Source: Onchocerca lupi (lineage: Eukaryota > Nematoda > Chromadorea > Rhabditida > Onchocercidae). From it: a DNA stretch of 64,000 bases. Positions 50,901 through 62,334 of the stretch are shown piece by piece (the first letter of the stretch is position 1; each line of letters opens with the position of its first letter). The stretch spans positions 1-64,000 of the forward strand of contig JAOVVO010000372.1 in assembly GCA_028564675.1 (NCBI GenBank), in the 5' to 3' direction. Both the position numbers and the translations under genes were made by a program. The notes under the pieces are model-generated. The model had not been told where the DNA came from and did no database searches. It saw only the letters and a list, made by a program, of their open reading frames with translations.

Positions 50901-53252
50901 CAATTTTCTTAAGTATCATTCAAAAGCTTTTTTAACTATATATGGCGACAATTTCATAAGTTATACTTTATCCTAACTCGTCAAAACACTCTAATTAGTA
51001 GCACAAATTTTAAACTAAACTCCCGATTATATTTACTTTTTTGAATATCATTCAAAAGCTTTATACATGACAATTTTATAAGTTGCACTTTAATTCTAAC
51101 TTTCGAGACATTCTAACTAACATTATAAGTTTCAAACTAAAAAAATCTTATTTAATTATCATTTCGATTTTCTTCTTTATATTGTTAAAAATAAGAACTG
51201 ATGAATACATAATAACAATTTCAGCATTCATCTATTCCTCATTTTCATTTCATATTATTTTTTTTTAAAATAACAATTAGAATTTCGATATCAAAGCTGA
51301 CTTTTTATTTTTATTTTTTGATCATGTTTTGAATGTATATTCATGCTTTGTTTTATCTTAATTTAATAATGAGTAGCATTCAACAATCTTTATTCATAAA
51401 AAAGATCCAAATAGAAAAAGTTTCTTATCACATAGCCTACTAATTAGCTAGTTAAGAATTAATTAGGAATTGACAGAATGCTTGAAAACCATACAACACT
51501 TTGTGGTACTTTAGAATTGTTAATTTAAATTTGCACAGTAAAATTATTTCAAAATCTTCTGAATTTCCAGTGTCTGAAATGAATCATAACATATTCGATT
51601 AAATGTTTCAAATATCATGCAAAAAAAACATTTTCATTTAAACTGCTCAATTTGTAAAATTTTGTTCATCACCTATTTATTATCTAATTAAGTTGTTTAA
51701 ACTTCACTTATTACTCAATTTAGATGTTTAATGACAGATCCAATATGAATCTACGAAATAATAAAAAAAATAAATTGCATGATTATTTAGAAGGCAATTT
51801 TTGATTTCATATTTTGATTAATTATCTCGTTATCGTTAAATATTTTAGAGCAAATTATTAAAATTAAATGAACTAAATTTCTTGCATATATTATCTAAAT
51901 TTAACATAAACAATATTTAATTGTTTTTTTATTCCTAAGTAATAGACATTTAAATTGATATTTTGCCTTTTGATGACAGTGAATCAATTTTCAATACTTC
52001 CACAAGAATCTGAAGTGTACTAATTTCATTGATAGTTGAAAAATCAGAAATGATATTTCTAGTTTGCTACAAATGAAAATGTTTGAGAAACTGCCATTTT
52101 CAAATTTTAGAGCAATTTATAAGTATTGTTATTTTTAAAGTTAAATAAGGATCTTCAAATTTTAGAGCTTTGCAAGATATTTTTTTTTTTTTGAAAAGTC
52201 CAAGTGGAAAATTTGATAAATTCTCAAACTCATAGGTTCGAAAATTTCAAATTTTCAATTTGTTCATCAAACAATTTCCCTATAAACAACTCACACAACT
52301 CATTAAAAATAGATAAATGTGTTAAATTGAAAATATAACAAATTATTAATTATTAAAACAATATAAAACTTTTCTGCGGCATATTTTACTTGAAATATGA
52401 ATGATTGATTTAAATAAAAGTTTCAACATCTTAAAATAAACGTCATTGCTTTATTTTCTATTTTTATCAACTTCAATACATAAAAATCTCATTCCTTCGC
52501 AGAATTAAAACAGATAACTTATATAAGTGTAATTAAAGTGACGTAATCTTGATAGGATGATGTAAATGCAAGATAGAATACGTAATCAAAAAATCATGAT
52601 AAAACGATAATGCCATCCTTAATGTAAATTGATGATTGAATTGAAATTAATTTTATGACGAAAGTTTGAGTGGACAAATTCAATTAGACTGATTTCGGTT
52701 TCAATGAGTTTCATGAATGAATTCTCAAATATTTTACATATGTGAAACTTTTGTCTATTTATCTTATTGTTGTTTTTAGATGCTCAGGCTATCCATGTAA
52801 CTTGTTTTAAATTCAATTAAAATGGATTTAACCGTAGAATTTCGTTTGTTGGATAATAAGTTTGATAATTAATTGAAAACCTACATATTCTTGAGAGAAA
52901 CCAATCATTCTAGATATTTTATGAGATTTTTAGTACTCGGGATTTGATAAATATTCAATTTACCATTCAAGAAAATGACATATGTATCTTGAAGTTTGAT
53001 GATACTTCTTTTCTCAATGTTGAAATTACGATATTATAAAATTAGCAGAGTTCAAAAATTAATAACCTATGAAAATCATATATAATATCGATTTAAATTA
53101 CTATTACTTATTTATTTCATCGATCATTTTGTTCGTGAAGTAAAAAACAACACTTTGAGAGAATTTTGTTTTGTTTTTTTTCGTCGGCATTTTCTCATTA
53201 TGTTTAAAGTAATATAGAAATATGATTATTATAGGTGTGAAAAAGATCACTA

Positions 53253-54964
53253 ATGATGGCTCATCAGATGTTATCTTTAATTCTTTTGTTACTGGTAAAC
53301 TTCACTTTTATAGAATTAAATAAATAAAGTAAATAGCTAGATAAACTAATTGAGCGAGCGATAACATACTTCCATTCTTTAATATTTAATCTTTTTTTAA
53401 AATTAATTGCAATAAGATTTGATAAATAACAGAGTATTCGATGCAAAAAATTATAGAATCATCATGAAGATGAATTCATCTCTATAGAACTCGATAAAAA
53501 AAAAGCAGTATGCTAGTAATTGTAATCGATTGACTAATTAATCAATTAATCGATAAATCAAAATTACTTTTCCAATAGACCTAATAAAAAACCGACTGAA
53601 ATTATGACACCCAATGAAAGGCCGAATGCAAATATTATAAAAATAGGATAAGGATGATATTCCATTACTTTTTTAGGATAAGGATGATATTCCATTACTT
53701 TTTTAAGGATGATATTCCATTACTCTAGAATATAAAGTCATTTGAAAAGACTATATGAATGCACGGTGCAAGAAATAGATTTTTCTAGGAATTGAATGGT
53801 ATTTATTGCGCAAAATCTGAATTTGATGGTATGGAAAAGATGCGGGATTCCAACAAAGGCTCCAGATTGCATGAAAAGTTTCAAAAAGATGATGGATTCT
53901 GGAGAGGAAAACGATCTCTTTATTCAATAGAAGGTGACAGAATGGCATTACCACTTCAGAATTCAGATGGTGCAGGATTTAGGAGAGGAAAAGGAGCTCT
54001 TGATAGTATGGAAGATGATGGAATTGGGATGGGAATCCGATATCTGGATGATTTTGGGGGTAATGGATTCGGATTAGAAAAACGAGCGCTCGATTCATTA
54101 GAAGGCGCAGGATTCGGAATGGAAAAGAAAGCTCTCGATTCACTAGAGGGTGAAGGATTTGGATTCAAGAAACGTGCTCTCGATGCTTTAGAAGGTGCTG
54201 GATTCGGAATTAAAAAACGAGCTTTGGATGAACTAGACGGTTCAGGATTTGGGCTTAAAAAACGAGCTCTCGATTCATTGGAGGGTGAAGGATTCGGATT
54301 CAAGAAACGAGCTCTCGATGCTTTGGAAGGAGCGGGATTCGGAATTAAAAAACGAGCTTTGGATGAATTAGAAGGTGCGGGATTTGGACTGAAAAAACGA
54401 GTTCTCAATCCAGTAAAGAATACGAGATATGGAGCAAGAATAAATGTGAATAATATTCAAAATGAAGCATATGATAGATTGCAAAATTATCTTTTCCAAC
54501 CTTCCGGTAAATTTTTAATCTTAAATATGATAAAATTGATTGCTTATTAATAAAATAAACAAGCTATCAAAAATTTGATATCTTGAAAAAAAAATTACCA
54601 ATAAATTTAATGAATTCTTGTAATAATTGTAAATTTATGCAAGATGAATTTAAATTAAAATGAGTAAAAAAAAAATGATAGATTAGTTTGCAGGCTTTAG
54701 GCCGAAACGATTCCGTTCCTATCATTATTCCGTTAACGGAAGGCATTCTTATCCAGCCAAAATGATAATTTCGACTGGTAATTTTTCATTCATTTCATTT
54801 TTTAAATTTTCATGAATTCTTAATTGATATTCAAAATGCAAAAGCTATTTCAGAAAATCTCCAAATCACTAATAAATTTATTAGTGATCCGTTCCAAATA
54901 AAGATATATTCATATAATCACCAATTATAATTAAATAATTAATATTTTTTCAGATTATTTATAA
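53253..54964 (+). CDS. Orcokinin-like neuropeptide precursor (NLP-14/NLP-15 type)
   Basis: This is a secreted precursor cleaved in neurons into related peptides. Four exons (53253-53294, 53789-54506, 54694-54777, 54954-54964) join in frame to 284 aa plus stop. Exon 1 encodes the hydrophobic core MMAHQMLSLILLLL, and the signal peptide probably ends near GIYCA in exon 2. From about residue 114 there are seven units of 12 residues with consensus ALD(S/A/E)L(E/D)GxGFG(M/F/I/L), separated by KKR, or KK after the first, where prohormone convertase would cut. Upstream, diverged units (SLYSIEGD, GALDSMEDDGIG) follow KR, GKR or GK. The SGFG/AGFG core with a preceding LD resembles arthropod orcokinins and C. 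elegans NLP-14 and NLP-15. Units four to six repeat units one to three almost exactly (135-bp blocks). A second conserved-looking segment (GFRPKRFRSYHYSV) lies in exon 3. An acceptor-like ATTATAG at 53234 may be the spliced-leader site. Confidence 0.9.
53645..53725. repeat. 30-bp tandem repeat, 2.7 copies
   Basis: The unit AGGATAAGGATGATATTCCA followed by TTACTTTTTT starts at 53645 and 53675, with a truncated third copy from 53705. The copies are nearly identical and lie in intron 1 of the neuropeptide gene, just upstream of exon 2. Confidence 0.9.
54131..54400 (+). repeat. 135-bp higher-order repeat within the neuropeptide gene
   Basis: Two adjacent 135-bp blocks start at 54131 and 54266 (both GCTCTCGATTCA). 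Each encodes three peptide units ending in GFGF, GFGI and GFGL. The blocks are more alike than units within a block, showing a recent in-frame duplication of three units at once. Confidence 0.9.
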
Positions 54965-56650
54965 GTTCATAAGCTTTCTAAGCTGAATTATAAGCTTGCA
55001 AGCCAAGCTGATATATTTGTTGAGAAGTTATTGAAACTAAGGTGATTTATAAGCTAAGTAGAGAAATCCGTATTCGAACGTCACTTATGCTCTTTATATC
55101 TTTTTATATTTTTTTTTTAAATTTGTTTTGATTTCGCTAAACATAGGCATTTTCATATTTTGAAATTCACTTTGTTAGAATTTATTTCAGTTCAAAATAA
55201 AATTAATTATTCAAAGGACATGAAAATGAAATAATTAGAAATTCAAAAATTTCAGTAATTTAAATCAAATTTACAATGAACAAGCCAATTTTTTACTATT
55301 TTTTTGGAAATAAAAATAAAATTAATTAATTGCATAATTTTTAGGAAAATATCTGAAATGAAATATGAATAGATAGAGAGAGAGAAAGGAAAAAAAAAAT
55401 ATCACGGAGCTCATGTACGACTATTGTATGACATTAGAGTATCCTAAATCGATGCAAAATTTTTCATTGTATCGTTTAATGAATATGATAAAATATATTT
55501 GTATTCCCAGTCTTACATAAACAACAAAGTAAAATATGTGAAATATTGATATAATCATATCGTTTGTAAATAAACTTCTGGAAGAAAACAAAAGTCAAAA
55601 ATGCTTCTTTTTTTGTATGAATTCTGAAATTCAATCTGGATTCTTATTTCATTTTTGCACGTATGATTCATGGATTGTGGAAATATCAAAATTTAATTTT
55701 GATTACTATTTTATAGTATATACGAAATAAAACTCAGAAACAGTTAAAATTATTTTTTATATGTGAAAAAAATAGTTACAGTTGCAATAAATCATTGTAT
55801 TTAATTGGGATTGGAAAATTTCCTTTGGATTCATTTTAAGATATCTTCATTAGTGATATTTGGCTGCATCTGTAAATATGTCATTATTATAATTCAATCT
55901 CGATATAGCAATTGCATATGCATATTATAAAAAGCATATAACGTGAATGCATGCAACATGCAACTTGCATGTACCAAAAAGAAAATTGATTATGAAGTGT
56001 TAATCATTATCTTAATATGCAATAAATACAGACAATAATAGTGTCAAAATTAGTGTGATTTAATTTCAAGTACTGTATAATGTTATCTTCCTCAAAGATA
56101 TGGAGAGACAAATTTGTCTAGGTAAATTACCTGTAGCATGAACATGTGAAGCAATAGATCAAATTAGATAGTACTTATTGTCGCATAAATATCTGAACTG
56201 ATGAATCGAATCAAATATTGCCTGAAAATGATTAAAAAATTAAAGATCAAGTGAATAGATGAAACTTAATAAGTCTATCAGAATGTTCTCGGATAAAGAT
56301 GAATCGTTGCAAAAAGTAAATAAGGTCGGTTATTTCTATAATGATGAAACAAGGATGTTAAATGTTCATTGGACAGACAAAGTAATCATGAATATTTTGG
56401 CCGACAAAATGAATCCAAAATATAATATAAATTGTTAAATATCATATTTAAGAAAATTTCTGATCACATTCCGATCAAAATAGGATCGGAATTTTTTTTT
56501 TTTAGTTTGACAATTTATATTCATGGAGTTTTCTCTTCGAATTCAAGCAAATCATCACTTACTTCGTCTCTCAATGAATTGAGTGATCAAGTTTTTCCAC
56601 TTTAAAATTCCGGTACTTCCATTTCGAGATCTATGAAATGACTTTTTATT
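54965..56650. other. Non-coding sequence downstream of the neuropeptide gene
   Basis: AT-rich sequence with no exon or RNA gene that I can support. It should begin with the neuropeptide 3' UTR. Short palindromic ATGCATGCAACATGCAACTTGCAT-like sequence occurs near 55945-55970. Confidence 0.5.
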
Positions 56651-56654
56651 TCAA

Positions 56655-56850
56655 ACTAGCTATACCCGGCCATGCTTCGCGTTCCGTCCAGCTAGTCTGC
56701 ATAAATGAAAATGTCCACTTATTTGCTTCTACCTTTCACAGGTACGACAAGTAAAAACAAATAGATATATCTATATTAAAACATGCGCCTATTCGAATGC
56801 AATATGTTATCGAAAATTTCAAGCAATCGGTAAAGAATTTCCAAAGATTT
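56655..56850 (+). repeat. Dispersed repeat copy B
   Basis: It starts CTAGCTATACCCGGCCATGC then TTCGCGTTCC, followed by ATAAATGAAAATGT and, further on, CATGCGCCTATTCGAATGCA. The head motif matches copy A (GGCCATGCTTTGC) and the start of the element at 60004 (CTAGCTGGGCCCGG). Right boundary is approximate. Confidence 0.75.
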
Positions 56851-57209
56851 ATGATCTTGAACAAGGAACATTTAATTAATTTATTTTTGTTTTATTTTTT
56901 TTTTTCTAATTCAAAAAACAAAAAAAGAAAAGAATACACACAATTACAGAATTATACTATTATCTAAAATACAAATAATTAGTTTTAAAAAATTACAAAA
57001 GAAAACTTTTTTTTAGACTTGTTTGTTTGTTTAATATTATTATAATTGTAATAAATAATTGAAGAATTATAAAATTCATAAAGGAAAAATTAAAAATAGA
57101 AGAACAATAGTATATAGCATTCAAAATAAAAAAGGGAGATGAAATGTCTTTTTATCTTTATTTGAAATTATAAAATAGTTTCTTTTTTTCTTCTACATGA
57201 ATGAAAATG

Positions 57210-58110
57210 TACATGTTTGTTTGTTCAAAATCTTAAATTAGTCTCACCGATTACTTTCAAATTTTGACACAACATTGCATTCGAACGCATGCATGTTTTT
57301 TCATATACACGCGTTGCTGTGCTGAGTCTGATTAAATGGAAAAGAAAGAAAAGGAAAAACACAGTTTCTAATCTTGGGGAAGAAATCTGATAGTTTGTGT
57401 TTTGGTTTGTAATCTAATAGAATTGAAGATTGATTCTTGCTATTGTGATTTGGCTAGACCAGTGATGGGTGTGAGAAAGGTTTTTTCTATCTTGTGTGAT
57501 AGAGACGAATCCTGTTGAGAAAAGTTTTATTGAATGATGAAAAACTGATTCTTCGTAACAAGCAGTTATCAATGAATATCCAAGCAAATTGTTCACTGGA
57601 TTATTCTTTCCTTTGTCGCTGGTAGAGAAGAATACTCTTTGAATGAGCTATCGGATTGTTGCTACTGTTGTGTCACTTTGAACTGTCGAACTGGAACTCC
57701 TGAACTCTGAGCAGTTGTTGTTGTTGCGTCAATCTTTTTCGTTTATTTGTGAATTGAAGCGTTTTGGCGGCAAATATGTTTATCCGTACGGAGAGGTTAA
57801 AAAAAAGTGGAGCGCTTTGGCAATAAACATGTGTATTCTTACGGAGAGGTTGAAAAAAAAGTAAATATATCTGGAAACACGAGTCTATTTAAGTGCAATG
57901 TTGTATCAAAATTCGAAATCAGTCGGTAAAGAATTTGTGACGTTGTATCAAAATGAACTATGTGTCACTTCGCACGTACCACTTTCCTGCCACATAGCAG
58001 GTATGGCCTATAAATTCAGTCCGCAAACACGCGTCTATTTGAATGCAACGTTGTATCGAAATTTGAAAGCAGTCGGTGAAGAACTTGCAACATTTTGTGA
58101 AGAATCACAA
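57210..58110 (+). mobile_element. Repeat element C with inverted end segments
   Basis: The left end (57240-57295) carries, on the minus strand, the block CGTTCGAATGCAATGTTGTG. The right end carries it on the plus strand twice (57885 and 58035 areas: CTATTTGAATGCAACGTTGT). The roughly 500-bp centre (57290-57790) is homologous to 60090-60560, sharing GACTGATTCTTC- and GTGTCGCTTTGAACT-like blocks and TTTTGGCGGYAAAT. At 57761-57866 a segment ending in ACGGAGAGGTT is duplicated. No transposase or reverse transcriptase reading frame is present, so this is non-autonomous or a fragment. Confidence 0.65.
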
Positions 58111-58558
58111 TGAGCATTTACATTTGTATTTATATAGATTATTATCTGATTTTTTTCATAAAAGACATTTCAGGAATAGCATATATTTCATTTATTCCTG
58201 AACAATACTTTTTTTTTCCCAAGCAATATTCAAAATTAAAAACTTGCAGCATATTCTGTTGGTGTAACAGGATATTGCTTTTACAATACAATTAGGACAT
58301 TTATGTTTTGAAGTACAATTACATGGTTCAGTTAGTAATCAAGATGATTATGTCCAGGAATATCTTTACATTTCTAAAATTAAAAAAGCTAATTTGTTTG
58401 AGAATTTCTCCGATGAAGTAACATATCCACTGCGCATATATAAAAATGGAAAATGATTATCTTTAAATAAGTAAATGAGTGACATAATAGTTAATTAATC
58501 TGAAGTCAGTTACTTCTTTAAATAAATTTAATGCGTGCTGATAAAACTGGGGTATTTT

Positions 58559-58584
58559 ACAATATAAATATAAATATAAATATA
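58559..58584. repeat. 6-bp AATATA microsatellite
   Basis: About four tandem copies of ATATAA type hexamers. Confidence 0.8.
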
Positions 58585-60003
58585 AGGTATATGTACAATA
58601 GAAACTTGTGATATTTTTCAGTCAAATGGATCATTTATCCATAAGCCATTCTTTAGTCTTAGACAAAAGCCTTTGTTCCCTCACTTTCCGACCTGCTAAA
58701 GCATGTCTGCATTGGTTAAAATTGCAAACATTCAATCCGTATCTACTACAACAAGCGATCAACTACAATCGTGATATTATCTGACTTCTCATAACGCAAA
58801 TGAATAAACAATCCTTTCAGTCTGTAAAACTTTTCTCACCAAAATTCGTCTCTACTCCAATGCACAAAACATTTTCGGTAATCGTATTATTTGTGCCACT
58901 GAATGACTTCGCTAACCTTCAAGAAACATATTCGAGCATAATTATAATTGCCTTCTATAGTACATGCTGGACAAATTCTGCGTCGTCGTTCTACGCCAAA
59001 ACCACAAAAAGTTGAACATGTTGACCATTCAGTCCACTGCAGATCACTTGCTAAAATAACTAGTATACATTATTATCTTGCACTTATTGTCTTTTATGCT
59101 GAATAAGTTTGTATTCGGTATTTTGTTAAGCATACAAGCTCATCTCATACTTTTTGCTGACTAAGTAAATTTACTTTTCCTATTTAATTAATAAATAAGC
59201 TTTTAAACTATTTTTCTTATATGTCATGCAATTACTGTTAAATTACCATTTATATGTTATGCAATTACTGTTATAGTTTTGTTGGGAAAATAATTCGTGA
59301 GGAATCGGGAAACTTAAGTACCTGTACATTTGCCATAGCAAGATTCATGTTGCGTTAGCGACACATGATATGCACTTTCATTGATGCATGCATTTCTTCT
59401 TAGACGAAAACCTTTCTGACCACAAATTGAAGCAGTACAATTACTTCATTTTGACCATTCCGTCCATACTTGGCAAATTTGTTTTATTTTATTTAAAAAA
59501 AAATATCAAAAATAGTTTTTATAATTCATTCATTATTGTCGCATTGAATATATCTGTTCATACTTTTTATTAACTTTTACGACTTGTAAATTAATTGCTT
59601 GGCAACAATTAATTCAAATGTTTATTAAACCTCATTTATACAATTAAATGAATTAGTATTGTAAATGGCTTTAGACCATTTATACAATTAAATCAGTTAG
59701 TACTTATGCAACAATTTTCAAGAACAGCATTTCAAATCCAAAACATTTCGGAAATTTTAAAGTCAAATTGAACATTGAAATAAAAGATTCCATTATTATA
59801 CTAAAAAAAATTGCTAATTATTGCTAAGCAAATTACAGTAAATTTTCTGAATTTCATTTTTTTTTTTTTTTTCTTTTTTTGGATGAACTGTTTCAAAAGA
59901 AGGTTAAGAAATGGCCGGAAAACTTAAATAGACAACAAATTTTTCTGATAAAAAAGATGAATAAAATACTTCAATACCATAAAATTTAATATTTATTCTA
60001 TTA

Positions 60004-61045
60004 ACTAGCTGGGCCCGGTTCACGTATTGCCGTCGCAACGAATACGTGCATTAGAATACGTGCGTATTTTTATATATTTATATATACATGCGTTGCTTGG
60101 CTCAGTATGGTTAAGTTGAAAATGTTGGGGAAAAAATCTGACGGAATTGTAATTTGGATTGTAGTCTGATCAAATTGGGAATTGTTTGTTCTTGCTGTTG
60201 AGACTCGGCTAGGTCAGCAATAGATGTCGGAAGGAATTCTTCGATTGATGGAAGACTGATTCTTCATAACAAACAATTATCAGAGAATATACAGTCAAAT
60301 TGATTTCTGCATTATTCTTTCCTTCGTCGCTCGTACGGATACTGCTCAACTGAATTGTCAAATCGCTGCTACTATTGTGTCGCTTTGAACTCCAAACTGT
60401 TATTGCTGCGCTCTTATAAAAACTCAGAACTTGAATTTGAACTCTAGCTCCAAATCCTGTACCTTTAAATCCTTTCGAGACTTCTCCCCTTTACTTGATC
60501 TCTGTTTGTTTATTTGTGAATTTTTTTTTTTGAGTGTTTTGGCGGTAAATTCGGAAAAATTTGGAAGAAATTATTGTAGACGAGAAATATTAAAGGTCAA
60601 GAAGCGCGAAGATATTAAAGGGATCAGCAAACTGATAAACATGTTTACTAAGAAAGGAAAAAACTGATTCATGCCGAAATGCTTTGATTAATCGACCAAA
60701 GAAAGGTCAATCATTTATAAGGCGACATGTTGGAAATCTGGAAAGGAGAAGGAGTCCCGAAAGGATTTAAAAGGTTTGGATTTTAGAGCAAGGTCAATTC
60801 TTTTTGGAGCAAGAACTGGAGATCGAGCAACACAGCAGACTGAAAATCAAGAGCATTATTCTTCTCTATAAGCGGCAAGGGAAAAAATAACCTTTAATCA
60901 GTTTGCTTGGATATTTCCAAATAATTATTTGTAACCAAGAATCGTTGTTCCATCAATCAATAAAACCTTTCTTCAAACAAGGTTCGTCTTTGTCGCAACA
61001 AACATAACTAGCTAATTTTCGCGACAAATTTGGTGCCATAAGTTC
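60004..61045 (+). mobile_element. LTR-like repeat element D
   Basis: It opens with CTAGCTGGGCCCGG and shares about 470 bp with element C. It has features of a long terminal repeat: a TATA-like CTTATAAAAACT at 60411, a polyadenylation-like CAATAAAACC near 60959, and, after TCGCGACAAAT, the sequence TGGTGCCATAAGTTC (61031-61045) that has the form of a tRNA primer-binding site. I see no polymerase or gag frame to the right, so if the reading is right this is a solo LTR plus leader. AACTAGCT occurs near both ends and could be a duplicated target or a terminal motif. Confidence 0.45.
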
Positions 61046-62334
61046 AAATAAAAGTTCTTTTTTTCAATTAAAGTTATGCTGGAAAAATCCAATAACAATA
61101 ACAATAATAATTAAATTTAGCATAATTCTAATAAAAATTATACAATAATTGGGTTTTGTTACATTATTTTAATTCTGTTTTTTATGTATTTTCCACTCTT
61201 CCTTTGGTTTTTGTGCTCCTGTTTTGGTTTTTCTTTTTTTTACAATTGAAAATCTTCCCGAATATTCCACACCATAAAAAATAAAAAATTAATATTTGAA
61301 ATGCACTAATTATTCTTTATTGTTTAGAAATTTTACAGCTTTGCACTCTTTTTCGACATTATCTTGGACAGTAAATGCATCAATTGACGCTTTATAATTA
61401 CAACAGTTCATCAATATTAAGCAAATATTAAATCCCCAAAAAATTTTTAATATACTATTTCTAATCACAAGATTAGTTTAGAAGTAAACGTATAATAAAT
61501 TACTTTGAATTTTTTATGTTCCTTTTTCCACTTTTTTTTTCCAATATCATCTTATGTTTATAAATTAGTTTGAATTTTTCAAGCTCCTTTTTATTTCTTC
61601 ATAATCCTATTTTCTACTAATGCATTCGATAAGAAAAATCTTAAAGAAAGAAAAATGATAGCACGCATATTATTATAACCAATCACTTAAATTCATTTGA
61701 ATCGGAAGCATAGATTGCTGATAATATAAATTATAATACAAAAATTCTATATTAAGTATCCATATATGTGTAATGTATACAGCAAACAGAAACAAGCTAC
61801 ATGATAACAAATTAGTTGGAGAAACACGAATGAAATGCTTCCTGACCCTCGAATACTGATGAAAAACTTGAAATTTACTCAGCTCTCAATATTATTACAC
61901 TGACTTCAATTGATTTATGCCTGATATAAATTTTTGGTGTAACACAAGCTCAGTACAGCAATAACGCTTTATCATTCATGTAAGCAATGTTTAAAGATTT
62001 ATTTCGCGGTATCTTTTTCTTTCATGTAAATAAGAATTCATGCGACAAAAAAAAAAAAAAAAAAAAAAAATAACCGAATGAAATCACATGATACTGAGAT
62101 GATATTAAATGGAATAAAAATTTTTCCCTGATATCTCCGAAATGGTAAGCGTTCTAAGAAATTACATTAGTTAATTTCAAAAACGAATGGCTGATTATTA
62201 AAACGATAAAAAAAAATGGTAAAACAATGAAAATTCAATTCCATTTCATCTGATAATTTTTTTTTCCAGCCACTTTAGCAAATTAGGAACAAAAACACAC
62301 AAAAAGAAAAATGCAACATTAAAAAAATAATGAT
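61046..62334. other. Non-coding sequence downstream of naa-50
   Basis: No gene found. It contains a run of 20 or more A from about 62047 and other A/T tracts, and should include the naa-50 3' UTR at its right edge. Confidence 0.5.

Larger units (their letters stand above)
40255..53234. other. 13-kb region without recognisable genes
   Basis: Very AT-rich sequence. I checked the longer open frames (for example 41491-41778 minus, 42693-42896 plus, 47244-47447 plus) and they are low-complexity, without splice context or familiar motifs. The region holds decayed tandem repeats, a TA microsatellite and one copy of the dispersed repeat found again beyond 56600. Promoter elements for the flanking genes, which point away from each other here, should lie near its two ends. 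Confidence 0.55.

Noticed and set aside
53956..54408. 150-codon minus-strand Pro/Asn-rich frame
   Set aside because: It is the antisense shadow of the neuropeptide repeats.
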